NCBI GenBank assembly: GCA_016213775.1
Contig: JACQZR010000074.1
Coordinates: forward strand, 1-59,035
Origin: Acidobacteriota bacterium
Lineage (GTDB): Bacteria > Acidobacteriota > Terriglobia > Bryobacterales > Bryobacteraceae
Direction: 5' to 3'
Length of the DNA: 59,035 bases
Part shown: piece after piece, positions 1 to 7,573 of the stretch
How positions within the stretch are numbered: the stretch's first letter is position 1
Layout of the letters: each line of letters starts with the position of its first letter
Translations under genes and position numbers: made by a program
Notes under the pieces: generated by a model
Databases searched by the model: none
Told to the model about the DNA's origin: nothing
The model's input: the letters and a program-made list of their open reading frames with translations, nothing else

Positions 1-489
1 AAGCCGGGGACGTATCGAGAGGCGGAGCGAATCCGGTTTGACGGGCATGTGGAGAAGGGTGTTGAGTTGGCAGGGCAAATCCTGGAAAGGCTGAAGTGCT
101 CGAGCGAAATGACGGAGCGTGTGGGTGAACTGGTGGGAAATCACATGCGGTTTATGGACCTTCCGCGGATGAAGGCGAGTACATTGAAGCGGTTTCTGCG
201 GACGCCGCATTTTGAGGAACATCTGGCGTTGCACCGTTTAGATTGTTTGTGCAGCAAGGGCGATTTGACGACATATGAACTGGCGCGGCGGACGTTTGAA
301 GAGATGCCGGAGGAGGTGATCCGTCCGAGGCCTTTGTTGAACGGGGATGATCTGATTGCGGCGGGCTATGTGCCTGGACCGGCATTCAAGAAGCTGCTGC
401 GGGCGGTGGAGGATGCGCAGTTGGAGGGGGCGATTGCGACGCGGGAAGAAGCGTTGGAACTGGCGGAGAGATTGCGCGCAACGTGGTAG
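1..489 (+). CDS. cca: CCA tRNA nucleotidyltransferase, C-terminal part (5' truncated)
   Basis: The reading frame is open from base 1, so the N-terminal catalytic half lies outside the window. What remains resembles the C-terminal half of HD-containing CCA-adding enzymes: an HD-type helical region (HVEKG, then VGNHMRF around bases 139-153) and the closing segment PLLNGDDLI...GYVPGPAFKKLL, which is typical of bacterial CCA/poly(A) polymerases where it helps bind the tRNA. The full enzyme adds or repairs the 3'-CCA of tRNA. The next gene's start lies at 501, 11 bases after this stop, so the two are probably cotranscribed. The family is fairly sure; poly(A) polymerase is the alternative. Confidence 0.75.
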   Translation, partial: KPGTYREAERIRFDGHVEKGVELAGQILERLKCSSEMTERVGELVGNHMRFMDLPRMKASTLKRFLRTPHFEEHLALHRLDCLCSKGDLTTYELARRTFEEMPEEVIRPRPLLNGDDLIAAGYVPGPAFKKLLRAVEDAQLEGAIATREEALELAERLRATW

Positions 490-500
490 GATGTTGCGGA

Positions 501-1865
501 ATGTCTTCGCAAATTGCCAGCCTTGTTGCTCGCATGGACGAGCTGAACGAATTCGATCGCGAGCCAGTGCATGAGGAGAGTCTGCAGGCGGCGAAACGGT
601 TTGCCGGGCTGTTCGCCGGGGAGCATGTCGCGGCTACGGAGTTTGTGATCGGTGCGTTCTTTGTGCTGCACGGGGTGCATGCGAAGGACCTGCTGCTGGG
701 ACTGCTGCTTGGGAATTTCATGGCAGTACTGTCCTGGACGTTTGTGTGCGCGCCAATCGCGGTTCGAACGCGGCTGACGCTGTACTGGTATCTGCGCCGG
801 ATTGCGGGGCCGGGGTTAACACTGATCTACAACGTGGCGAATGCGTTGCTGTACTGCATTCTGGCGGGGGCTATGATTTCAGTTGCGGCAACGGCGATCG
901 GACTGGGGTTCGGGATACCGACACCTTCGCTGAATGATTGGCTGCCGAACAGCGTGCCGTGGGTTCTGCTCACATTGACGATTGGGATTATGTTCACGGT
1001 GCTGGCGGTGTTGGGGTTTGAGGCGTTGAGCCGTTTTGCGGGGGTTTGTTCGCCGTGGATGTTCATGATTTTTGTTACCGGGGCTATTGCGACGTTGCCT
1101 GCACTGGGAGTGCACCCGAATCTGGACAATCTGTGGGAAGTGCTGACGACGAAGGTCTGGAACGGGAAACCGGTGGAGGGGCAGGAGCAGTTCGACTTCT
1201 GGAAGATCGCCTGCTTTGCGTGGTTTGCGAATCTGGCGATGCACATCGGGCTGTCGGATATGGCATTGTTCCGATACGCGAAACGCTGGTCCTATGGGTT
1301 GTTCACGCTGACTGGCGTGCTGCCGGGGCATTATCTGGCCTGGCTCTGCAGCGGGTTAATGGTGGCGGCGGTGGACCGGTCGCTCGATCCTGGAAGGATG
1401 GCATTCAATGCGGCGGGGCTTGCGGGAGTGTTTTGCGTGATGACGGCGGGCTGGACGACGGCGAATCCGACGATTTACCGCGCGGGACTGGCGCTACAAT
1501 CGGTGACCCCGAACTGGCCGCGATGGAAGTTGACGCTGTATACGGGGCTGATCACTTCAGTGCTGGCGTGCTTTCCAGTGTTCTTTGTGCGGCTGCTGGA
1601 TTACGTGGCGATTTATGGATTGGTGTTGATGCCGGTGGGGGCGGTAGTGATGGTGGAGCACTGGGTGTTTCCGATGATCGGGATTCCGCAGTATGAGGCG
1701 GAGACCAAGGGAATGGCGCTGAACCGGAAGGTGCTGGTGGTTTGGGTGGGGACTCTGGTGGCCTGCTATTTCCTGCCGTTGCACTTATTCTACTTGTGGC
1801 TGCCTGGTTACTTCATTGCGGTGATTGCTTACGTGCTCCTGAACCTTTCGCGGAGGACGGCATGA
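501..1865 (+). CDS. NCS1-type nucleobase/cation symporter-like permease
   Basis: A protein of about 454 residues with some 12 hydrophobic segments. It resembles the purine-cytosine permease (NCS1) family, which imports nucleobases or related compounds with a cation across the inner membrane. Supporting features are a soluble N-terminus followed by the segment around EHVAATEFVIGA, where NCS1 proteins keep conserved small and polar residues in TM1, and TM segments spread over the whole length. The frame is open from 483, but ATG 501 (MSSQIASLV) fits the family N-terminus better. The stop overlaps the next start as ATGA, implying translational coupling. The substrate cannot be told from sequence. 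Confidence 0.72.
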   Translation: MSSQIASLVARMDELNEFDREPVHEESLQAAKRFAGLFAGEHVAATEFVIGAFFVLHGVHAKDLLLGLLLGNFMAVLSWTFVCAPIAVRTRLTLYWYLRRIAGPGLTLIYNVANALLYCILAGAMISVAATAIGLGFGIPTPSLNDWLPNSVPWVLLTLTIGIMFTVLAVLGFEALSRFAGVCSPWMFMIFVTGAIATLPALGVHPNLDNLWEVLTTKVWNGKPVEGQEQFDFWKIACFAWFANLAMHIGLSDMALFRYAKRWSYGLFTLTGVLPGHYLAWLCSGLMVAAVDRSLDPGRMAFNAAGLAGVFCVMTAGWTTANPTIYRAGLALQSVTPNWPRWKLTLYTGLITSVLACFPVFFVRLLDYVAIYGLVLMPVGAVVMVEHWVFPMIGIPQYEAETKGMALNRKVLVVWVGTLVACYFLPLHLFYLWLPGYFIAVIAYVLLNLSRRTA

Positions 1866-2029
1866 TTCTCCTTGTGCTCGCTATCGCAAGCCTGCTGTTT
1901 GGGCTGTGGAGTTCGCTGAGCTTCTTCTGGGGCAGCATCGACCAGAAGACCTTTTTCAATCTGCTGCTGGCGGCCACACTGAGCTACTTCGTGTTTGCGA
2001 CCGCGTGGGCTTATCGCAGGCCGAAGTGA
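1862..2029 (+). CDS. Small two-TM membrane protein
   Basis: A 55-residue protein with two hydrophobic segments (about residues 1-20 and 30-50) and a basic C-terminus (YRRPK), so probably an inner-membrane hairpin. ATG 1862 overlaps the transporter's TGA by four bases, which argues for a real, coupled gene rather than a chance ORF. It may be an accessory subunit of the permease, but I recognise no family. A longer in-frame start at 1742 would lie deep inside the permease gene and is unlikely. Confidence 0.6.
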   Translation: MILLVLAIASLLFGLWSSLSFFWGSIDQKTFFNLLLAATLSYFVFATAWAYRRPK

Positions 2030-2050
2030 ACGGACTGGTACCCTGAAGAA

Positions 2051-3085
2051 ATGCGTGAGCAGGGCATTGCCAGCGGAAGCCGTCAGGAAGGGGAGCAGCA
2101 GTTTGAAGCCGCTCTGCGGCCGAAGCGGCTGGACGATTTCACGGGCCAAACGAAGCTGAAAGAGAATCTTTCGATAGCGATTGAAGCGGCGCGGCAGCGC
2201 GGCGAGGCGATGGATCACGTGTTGTTGTACGGCCCTCCGGGGTTGGGCAAGACGACGCTGGCGTTGATTATCGCCAACGAACTGGGCGTGGAGATCGATC
2301 TCACATCAGGCCCGGTGTTGCAGAAGAAACTGGACCTGACGGGGATGCTGAGCAACATCCGTGACCGGCAGGTCTTTTTTGTGGACGAGATTCACCGGCT
2401 GATGCCGGACGTGGAAGAGATGTTCTATTCGGCGCTGGAGGATTTTCGCGTCGATATTGTGGTGGGGACGGGACCCGGGGCGCGCACGCACTCGCTGCCA
2501 GTTCCCAATTTCACGGCTATTGGCGCGACGACACGGATGGGGATGATCAGCGCTCCGATGCGCGGCCGGTTTGGATTGCTGCTACGGCTGAATCACTACG
2601 ATGTGGAGGAGTTGCGAGGGATTGTGGTGCGGTCAGCGTCGCTGTTGCAGGTGGAAGTGGATAATCAGGGCGCGGAGGAGATCGCACGAAGGGCTCGGGG
2701 AACACCGCGCATTGCGAACCGGCTGTTGCGTCGGGTTCGCGACTACGCGCAGGTTCGGGCGAAGGGGCATATCAATCTGGCGGTAGCAAAGACGGCGTTG
2801 GACATGTTGGAAGTGGACCGCTTCGGGTTGGATGAAGTGGACCAGAAGATCATGCTGACGGTGCTGGATAAGTACGCCGGCGGGCCAGTGGGATTGAAGA
2901 CGATTGCGGCGAGCGTGGATGAAGAGGCGGATACGATTGAAGAAGTGTATGAGCCGTATCTGATGCAGTTGGGGTTTCTGGACCGGACGCCGCGTGGGCG
3001 AGTGGGGACGGAGACGGCGTTCGATTACTTCGGGATTCCGAGGCGGAGGGTGGCATCGCCGCAGCCAACGTTATTCGAGCCGTGA
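2051..3085 (+). CDS. ruvB: Holliday junction branch migration ATPase RuvB
   Basis: A 344-residue AAA+ motor that drives branch migration of Holliday junctions with RuvA, feeding RuvC during recombinational repair. It is family-typical in length and content: N-terminal ALRPKRLDDFTGQ, Walker A GPPGLGKT at residues 61-68, Walker B FVDEIHRL, a GATTRMG sensor region, an arginine-rich APMRGRFG segment, and a C-terminal winged helix ending near GRVGTETAFDYFG. It lies 21 bp after the small membrane gene, and its stop overlaps the folK start by four bases (GTGA), so it belongs to the same operon. ruvA and ruvC are not in the window. Confidence 0.97.
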   Translation: MREQGIASGSRQEGEQQFEAALRPKRLDDFTGQTKLKENLSIAIEAARQRGEAMDHVLLYGPPGLGKTTLALIIANELGVEIDLTSGPVLQKKLDLTGMLSNIRDRQVFFVDEIHRLMPDVEEMFYSALEDFRVDIVVGTGPGARTHSLPVPNFTAIGATTRMGMISAPMRGRFGLLLRLNHYDVEELRGIVVRSASLLQVEVDNQGAEEIARRARGTPRIANRLLRRVRDYAQVRAKGHINLAVAKTALDMLEVDRFGLDEVDQKIMLTVLDKYAGGPVGLKTIAASVDEEADTIEEVYEPYLMQLGFLDRTPRGRVGTETAFDYFGIPRRRVASPQPTLFEP

Positions 3086-3576
3086 AGACTGTATACCTCG
3101 CGTTGGGGACGAATCTGGGGGATAGGGCGGCGAATCTTCGAACAGCGGTGGAGCGGATTGGAGCGGCAGGGGTGCGGGTGACGAAGTTGTCGTCGGTGTA
3201 TGAGACCAGACCGATGTACCGGACCGCGCAACCGTTGTTTCTCAACATGGTGGTGGAGGGGAAAACCGATGTTCTTCCACAAGTGTTGTTGAAGCGACTG
3301 CTGTCGATTGAGAGGGAGATGGGGCGAAGGCGAACGATGGAGAACGGCCCCAGGGTCATCGACATCGACATACTGTTCTATGGACGTTTCCTCATCGAAA
3401 CGCCGGAGTTAACAATTCCTCACCCACGGATGGGGGAACGGCGGTTTGTGATGGAGCCAATGGTGGAGATTGCACCGGGTTGGCGACATCCTGGAACAAA
3501 GTCTAAGATGCGGGAAATGCTGGAGGGGTTGCCGGAGCAGGGGGTTCGGGTGTGGACAGGCGGGAAGGCGACGTAG
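3082..3576 (+). CDS. folK: 6-hydroxymethyl-7,8-dihydropterin pyrophosphokinase
   Basis: A 164-residue HPPK, the enzyme that transfers pyrophosphate from ATP to 6-hydroxymethyldihydropterin in folate synthesis. Visible hallmarks are LALGTNLGDR at the N-terminus, SSVYETRPM, QPLFLNMVVEG, and the signature GPRVIDIDILFYG followed by IPHPRMGERRFV. The Asp residues of DIDIL bind Mg2+. Translation starts at GTG 3082, overlapping the ruvB stop; this short overlap and the family-like N-terminus fix the start. It ends the first operon. An AT-rich spacer with promoter-like elements follows. Confidence 0.95.
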   Translation: MKTVYLALGTNLGDRAANLRTAVERIGAAGVRVTKLSSVYETRPMYRTAQPLFLNMVVEGKTDVLPQVLLKRLLSIEREMGRRRTMENGPRVIDIDILFYGRFLIETPELTIPHPRMGERRFVMEPMVEIAPGWRHPGTKSKMREMLEGLPEQGVRVWTGGKAT

Positions 3577-3749
3577 ATTTTCCTTTTGTTAACTCTTCTG
3601 TTAACGAGTTGGCATCAAGGGGACCACTCTGTTGTATACTGGCGTAAATCGGGGATCTAGGTGAGACCCCCCCAGAATCTCGTTTGCTGCCGTGAGGACG
3701 ACTCCCCTTCCACGAGTCCCGCGCGGCGGTGATTAGTGTGGAGGTTGTG
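3577..3749 (+). promoter_or_regulatory. Spacer with TGTTAAC repeats and a -10-like box before the outer-membrane receptor
   Basis: The spacer holds two direct copies of GTTAAC (3588-3593 and 3600-3605, 12 bp apart; each is itself a palindrome) and a good -10 match TATACT at 3635-3640. A TTGGCA at 3609-3614 is 20 bp upstream of it, longer than the usual 17, so the -35 is uncertain. A short GC hairpin can form from GGGG near 3651 with the C run near 3667. The start at 3750 has a strong ribosome-binding site, GGAGG at 3740-3744. Confidence 0.35.
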
Positions 3750-6700
3750 ATGAACCGCATTCCTGCCTTACTCGTGTCCCTAATGTTGCCGCTAATGGTC
3801 TGGGGACAAGCAACGACCCAAGTTTCCGGCGTAGTTACCGATACGAGCGGAGCTGTCGTTCCCAAAGCTACTGTCGACATCGAGCAAAGCGCCACGGCGC
3901 TGCACCGGTCGACGGAAACCGACAACAATGGCTACTATGCATTTCTGCAGTTGGCCCCCGGGACCTACAAAGTTACGGTGAAGGCTGACGGGTTCCGGAC
4001 GGCGACGACGTCGGTGGTATTACTGGTGAACAATCCGGCGACGCTGCCTTTCAGACTCGAGGTCGGCCTGATTACCGAGACCGTCTCGGTGGTGGGGGAA
4101 GCTGTGACACTCAATACGGTGGACGCTTCACTTGGCAACGCGATTGCCAACAAGCCGATTGTGCAGTTGCCGTTGAATGCCCGCAATATCGTCGGTCTGC
4201 TTGCCTTGCAGCCCGGGGTTGTGTTCACCGGTGAGGGCGACACGGACTCGCGCAACGGGGCGGTGAATGGAGGCAAGAGCGATCAGGCGAACGTAACGCT
4301 GGATGGGATTGACGTTAACGATCAGATGGATCGCAATGCGTTCACGAGCGTGTTGCGCATGACGCCGGACTCAGTGCAGGAGTTCCGCGTGACTACGATG
4401 AACGCGAATGCCGATAGCGGCCGGTCGTCGGGCGCGCAGGTGGTATTGGTGACCAAAGGCGGCACCAACGAGCTACATGGCTCGACGTACTGGTATCACC
4501 GCAACACAATCACCACCGCCAACGAATTTTTCAACAATGCCTCCGGCGTGGAACGGCCAAAGCTGATCCGCAACATCTATGGAGCCTCGCTGGGGGGACC
4601 GCTCAAGAAGAACAGGCTCTTTATGTTCGGCAACTACGAAGGCCGCAAGGACGCTCGTGACGGCACCGCGGTCCGCACAGTTCCTTCGCTGCTTATGCGA
4701 CAGGGGATCGTGCAGTACGTGCGCCGCGATGGCACGACGGCCCAGATTCAGCCGGCCGAAATCGCCGCCAGGCTCGACCCGCGCGGCGTCAATGCGGCCG
4801 CGTTGCGCGACATGCAGAAATACCCGACGCCGAACGATACAACTGTCGGCGACGGGCTCAACTTTGTCGGCCACCGCTTCAAGTCCGCCACTCCGTACCG
4901 CTACAACACCTACATCACCAAGATCGACTACATCATGGACAGCGCGGGCCGCAACACGTTTTTCGTGCGCGGGAACCTCCAAAACGACAACTCGCAGGGC
5001 ATTCCTCAGTTTGACGGCCAACCGGCAAACAGCGTGGGCTTGATCAACAACAAGGGATTCGGCATCGGCTGGACATCCATCATCACGAAAAGCCTGATCG
5101 GGAACTTCCGCTACGGCTTGACGCGCCAGGGCTCGGAATCCACGGGGATCGCGAACTTCGGAGCCGTCACCCTCCGTGGAATGGACCCCTTTATCGGGCT
5201 CTCACGCGGATTTGCCGCCATTATTCCCGTGCAAACTCTGAGCGGGGACATGAACTGGACCAAAGGCTCCCACAACGTTCAATTTGGCGCGATCATGCGC
5301 TTCAGCTCGAACCGCCGCACCAACCAGCAGAATTCGTTTTCGGGGGCGGTGGCCAATGCCTCGTGGCTGGTGAATTCCGGCTCCGACCTCAACGCTCCGT
5401 GGGCGGATATGGCCCCCAGCCAGTACACGCTGTTCCGCTATGCGATGACTGACGTAATGGGGCTGGTGACGCAGGGCAACGCTAGGTACAACTACAAGGT
5501 GGATGGGACCGTGCTGGCGCAGGGGGAACCGGTGCTGCGGACCTATCAGAACAAGGAATACGAGCTTTACCTCCAGGACACCTGGAAGTTGACCCGGTCG
5601 TTAAACGTAACCGCCGGCGTCCGGTGGTCGTTGATGCCGCCTTTCTATGAAGCGAACGGGCAGCAGGTTTCACCCAGTATTCCAATCGGGGACTGGTTCG
5701 ACAAACGCGGCGGACTGGCGCAACAGGGGAAATCGCAATCGGAAGCAGGCACCATCAGCTTCATCCCGAAGAGCCAGGGCGGCCGCGACCTCTATCCTTT
5801 CCACAAGGACAACTTCGCTCCGCGCATTTCTCTGGCGTGGTCTCCTCAGGCGGATTCGGGCTTCTTGAGCAAGATCACCGGGGGTCCGGGCAACATGTCC
5901 ATCCGCGCCGGGTGGGGGATGTTTTATGATCTGTTCGGCAGCGGTCTGATGCGTTCGTATGACGCAACCGCGTTTGGGTTGTCCAATGCCTTGAGTAATC
6001 CCGCCGCGACCACTACCATTGCGAACGCCCCACGCTACACCGGGATCGACCAGATCCCTGCCGGGGTGCTTCCGGCCGCGCCGGCGGCGAAGTTCCCCGC
6101 GACGTATCCGAATCTGTTCGCTATCACGAATGGGTTGGACGATACTCTGAAGTCGCCTTACAACATGAACGCCAATCTCAGCATCAGCCGCCGGCTGCCT
6201 GGCGGATGGTTCCTGCAGACATCGTATGTGGGACGGTTCTCGCGACGGTCCTTGATCCGACGCGATGCCGCCATGCCGACTGATCTCGTCGACCCCAAGA
6301 CGGGAATGAACTACTTCACGGCAGCCACTATTCTGGCGCGGCAAGTGAACGCGGGAGTGCCGGTGGCCAACGTCGCCAAGGTCCCCTATTGGGAGAATCT
6401 GTACTCGAAGGTCGCTACCGCAACGCAGACCGCTACTCAGGTGGTCTACAGCCGGTTCAACGCCAACCAGTACGATTGGACCTATGCCCTTTACCAGCTC
6501 GACACCGGGGCAGGTCAGGGTGGTTGCGATTCGCGCAACCGTTGCTCGGACCTCGGACCCTATGCGTTCTACAGCCCGCAGTTCTCGTACTTGTCGGTGT
6601 TCAGCTCGGTCGGCCACGGTAATTACCATGGCGGCCAGTTGACCCTGCGCAAGGACTTCCGCAACGGCGATACGCTCCAGTTCAACTACACCCTTTCCAA

Positions 6701-7361
6701 GTCCACGGACCTCCGCTCGAACACGGAACGCGTGGGCAGTTCGACGGGCGTACTCTGGAACCCCTGGCAGCCGGGTTTGATGAAGGGCGTTTCGGACTAC
6801 GACAACACCCACCTGTTCAACATGCTCGGCGTGTACAACCTGCCGTTTGGGCGCGGACAGCGTTTCGGTTCCAGCGTTCCCGGTTTTGTGAATCACTTCA
6901 TCGGCGGCTGGCAGCTTTCGGGGTTGTGGCGGCTATCGAGCGGGTTCCCGGTCTCGGTGTTCGAGACTGGGCTCTGGCCGACGAATTGGAACAACAACAA
7001 CTGGGCGCTTTGGACCGGCACACCCGTAAGCACTCAGCATGGGCCCAACATGTTCGCCAATCCGAAGGAAGCCATCAAAGCGTTTGACTACGAGTTGCCT
7101 GGTGGCATTGGAACGCGGAATGGGCTGCGTGGGGACGGGATCATCAGCGTCGACACGAGCCTGGCAAAAAGGTTCACGATGCCCTGGAAGGAAAGCCACT
7201 CGGTGCAGTTCCGTTGGGAGACGTTCAACCTGACCAACACCACGCGGTTCGATGTGAACAGCGCGTCGTTGGATATCTCTGTGGGTGGTACGTTCGGACG
7301 GTACAGCGGGCAACTGGGAGCGCCCCGTGTGATGCAGTTTGGCCTGCGGTACGAGTTTTAG
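3750..7361 (+). CDS. Oar-like TonB-dependent outer-membrane receptor
   Basis: A protein of 1203 residues. A signal peptide (MNRIPALLVSLMLPLMVWGQA) is followed by a carboxypeptidase-regulatory-like beta domain (about residues 25-110: VSGVVTDTSGAVVPKATV), a TonB plug-like region (about 125-240, including NVTLDGIDVND), and a long beta-barrel ending in the aromatic residue typical of the outer-membrane assembly signal (LRYEF). Such Oar-type receptors are greatly expanded in Solibacter-like acidobacteria and probably import oligosaccharides or other large solutes. ATG 3750 is chosen for its GGAGG site and signal peptide. It is monocistronic; the repeat tract and terminator follow. Substrate unknown. 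Confidence 0.9.
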   Translation: MNRIPALLVSLMLPLMVWGQATTQVSGVVTDTSGAVVPKATVDIEQSATALHRSTETDNNGYYAFLQLAPGTYKVTVKADGFRTATTSVVLLVNNPATLPFRLEVGLITETVSVVGEAVTLNTVDASLGNAIANKPIVQLPLNARNIVGLLALQPGVVFTGEGDTDSRNGAVNGGKSDQANVTLDGIDVNDQMDRNAFTSVLRMTPDSVQEFRVTTMNANADSGRSSGAQVVLVTKGGTNELHGSTYWYHRNTITTANEFFNNASGVERPKLIRNIYGASLGGPLKKNRLFMFGNYEGRKDARDGTAVRTVPSLLMRQGIVQYVRRDGTTAQIQPAEIAARLDPRGVNAAALRDMQKYPTPNDTTVGDGLNFVGHRFKSATPYRYNTYITKIDYIMDSAGRNTFFVRGNLQNDNSQGIPQFDGQPANSVGLINNKGFGIGWTSIITKSLIGNFRYGLTRQGSESTGIANFGAVTLRGMDPFIGLSRGFAAIIPVQTLSGDMNWTKGSHNVQFGAIMRFSSNRRTNQQNSFSGAVANASWLVNSGSDLNAPWADMAPSQYTLFRYAMTDVMGLVTQGNARYNYKVDGTVLAQGEPVLRTYQNKEYELYLQDTWKLTRSLNVTAGVRWSLMPPFYEANGQQVSPSIPIGDWFDKRGGLAQQGKSQSEAGTISFIPKSQGGRDLYPFHKDNFAPRISLAWSPQADSGFLSKITGGPGNMSIRAGWGMFYDLFGSGLMRSYDATAFGLSNALSNPAATTTIANAPRYTGIDQIPAGVLPAAPAAKFPATYPNLFAITNGLDDTLKSPYNMNANLSISRRLPGGWFLQTSYVGRFSRRSLIRRDAAMPTDLVDPKTGMNYFTAATILARQVNAGVPVANVAKVPYWENLYSKVATATQTATQVVYSRFNANQYDWTYALYQLDTGAGQGGCDSRNRCSDLGPYAFYSPQFSYLSVFSSVGHGNYHGGQLTLRKDFRNGDTLQFNYTLSKSTDLRSNTERVGSSTGVLWNPWQPGLMKGVSDYDNTHLFNMLGVYNLPFGRGQRFGSSVPGFVNHFIGGWQLSGLWRLSSGFPVSVFETGLWPTNWNNNNWALWTGTPVSTQHGPNMFANPKEAIKAFDYELPGGIGTRNGLRGDGIISVDTSLAKRFTMPWKESHSVQFRWETFNLTNTTRFDVNSASLDISVGGTFGRYSGQLGAPRVMQFGLRYEF

Positions 7362-7364
7362 GGA

Positions 7365-7528
7365 AGAAGCCAGAAGCCAGGAGCCAGAAGCCAGGAGCCA
7401 GAAGCCAGGAGCCAGAAGCCAGGAGCCAGAAGCCAGGAGCCAGAAGCCAGAAGCCAGGAGCCAGAAGGAAGAAGGAAGAAGGAAGAAGGAAGAAGCCAGG
7501 AGCCAGAAGCCAGAAGGAAGAAGCCAGA
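7365..7528 (+). repeat. Heptad tandem repeat tract (AGAAGCC / AGGAGCC / GAAGGAA)
   Basis: About 160 bp are built almost entirely of 7-bp units. AGAAGCC and AGGAGCC mostly alternate to give a 14-bp period, and near 7466-7494 and 7513-7521 they are replaced by GAAGGAA-type units of the same length. The strand is nearly free of T and shows strong purine bias. It starts within a few bases of the receptor's stop codon and ends at the terminator stem. Its translations are repetitive and it has no start signal, so I treat it as non-coding. Confidence 0.92.
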
Positions 7529-7531
7529 ATG

Positions 7532-7573
7532 CGGGCGGGGATCAGCACGTGGCCGATCCCCGCCCGTTTTGTT
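7532..7573. terminator. Rho-independent terminator, possibly bidirectional
   Basis: A perfect 12-bp inverted repeat, CGGGCGGGGATC (7532-7543) and GATCCCCGCCCG (7555-7566), has an 11-nt loop and is followed by TTTTGTTT. It lies between two convergent genes, the receptor ending at 7361 and the secreted protein ending at 7573. The T tract favours plus-strand termination; the stem could also stop the opposite transcript. Confidence 0.85.

Noticed and set aside
7365-7528. Possible CRISPR array
   Set aside because: The units are 7 bp with no unique spacers; it is a simple tandem repeat.
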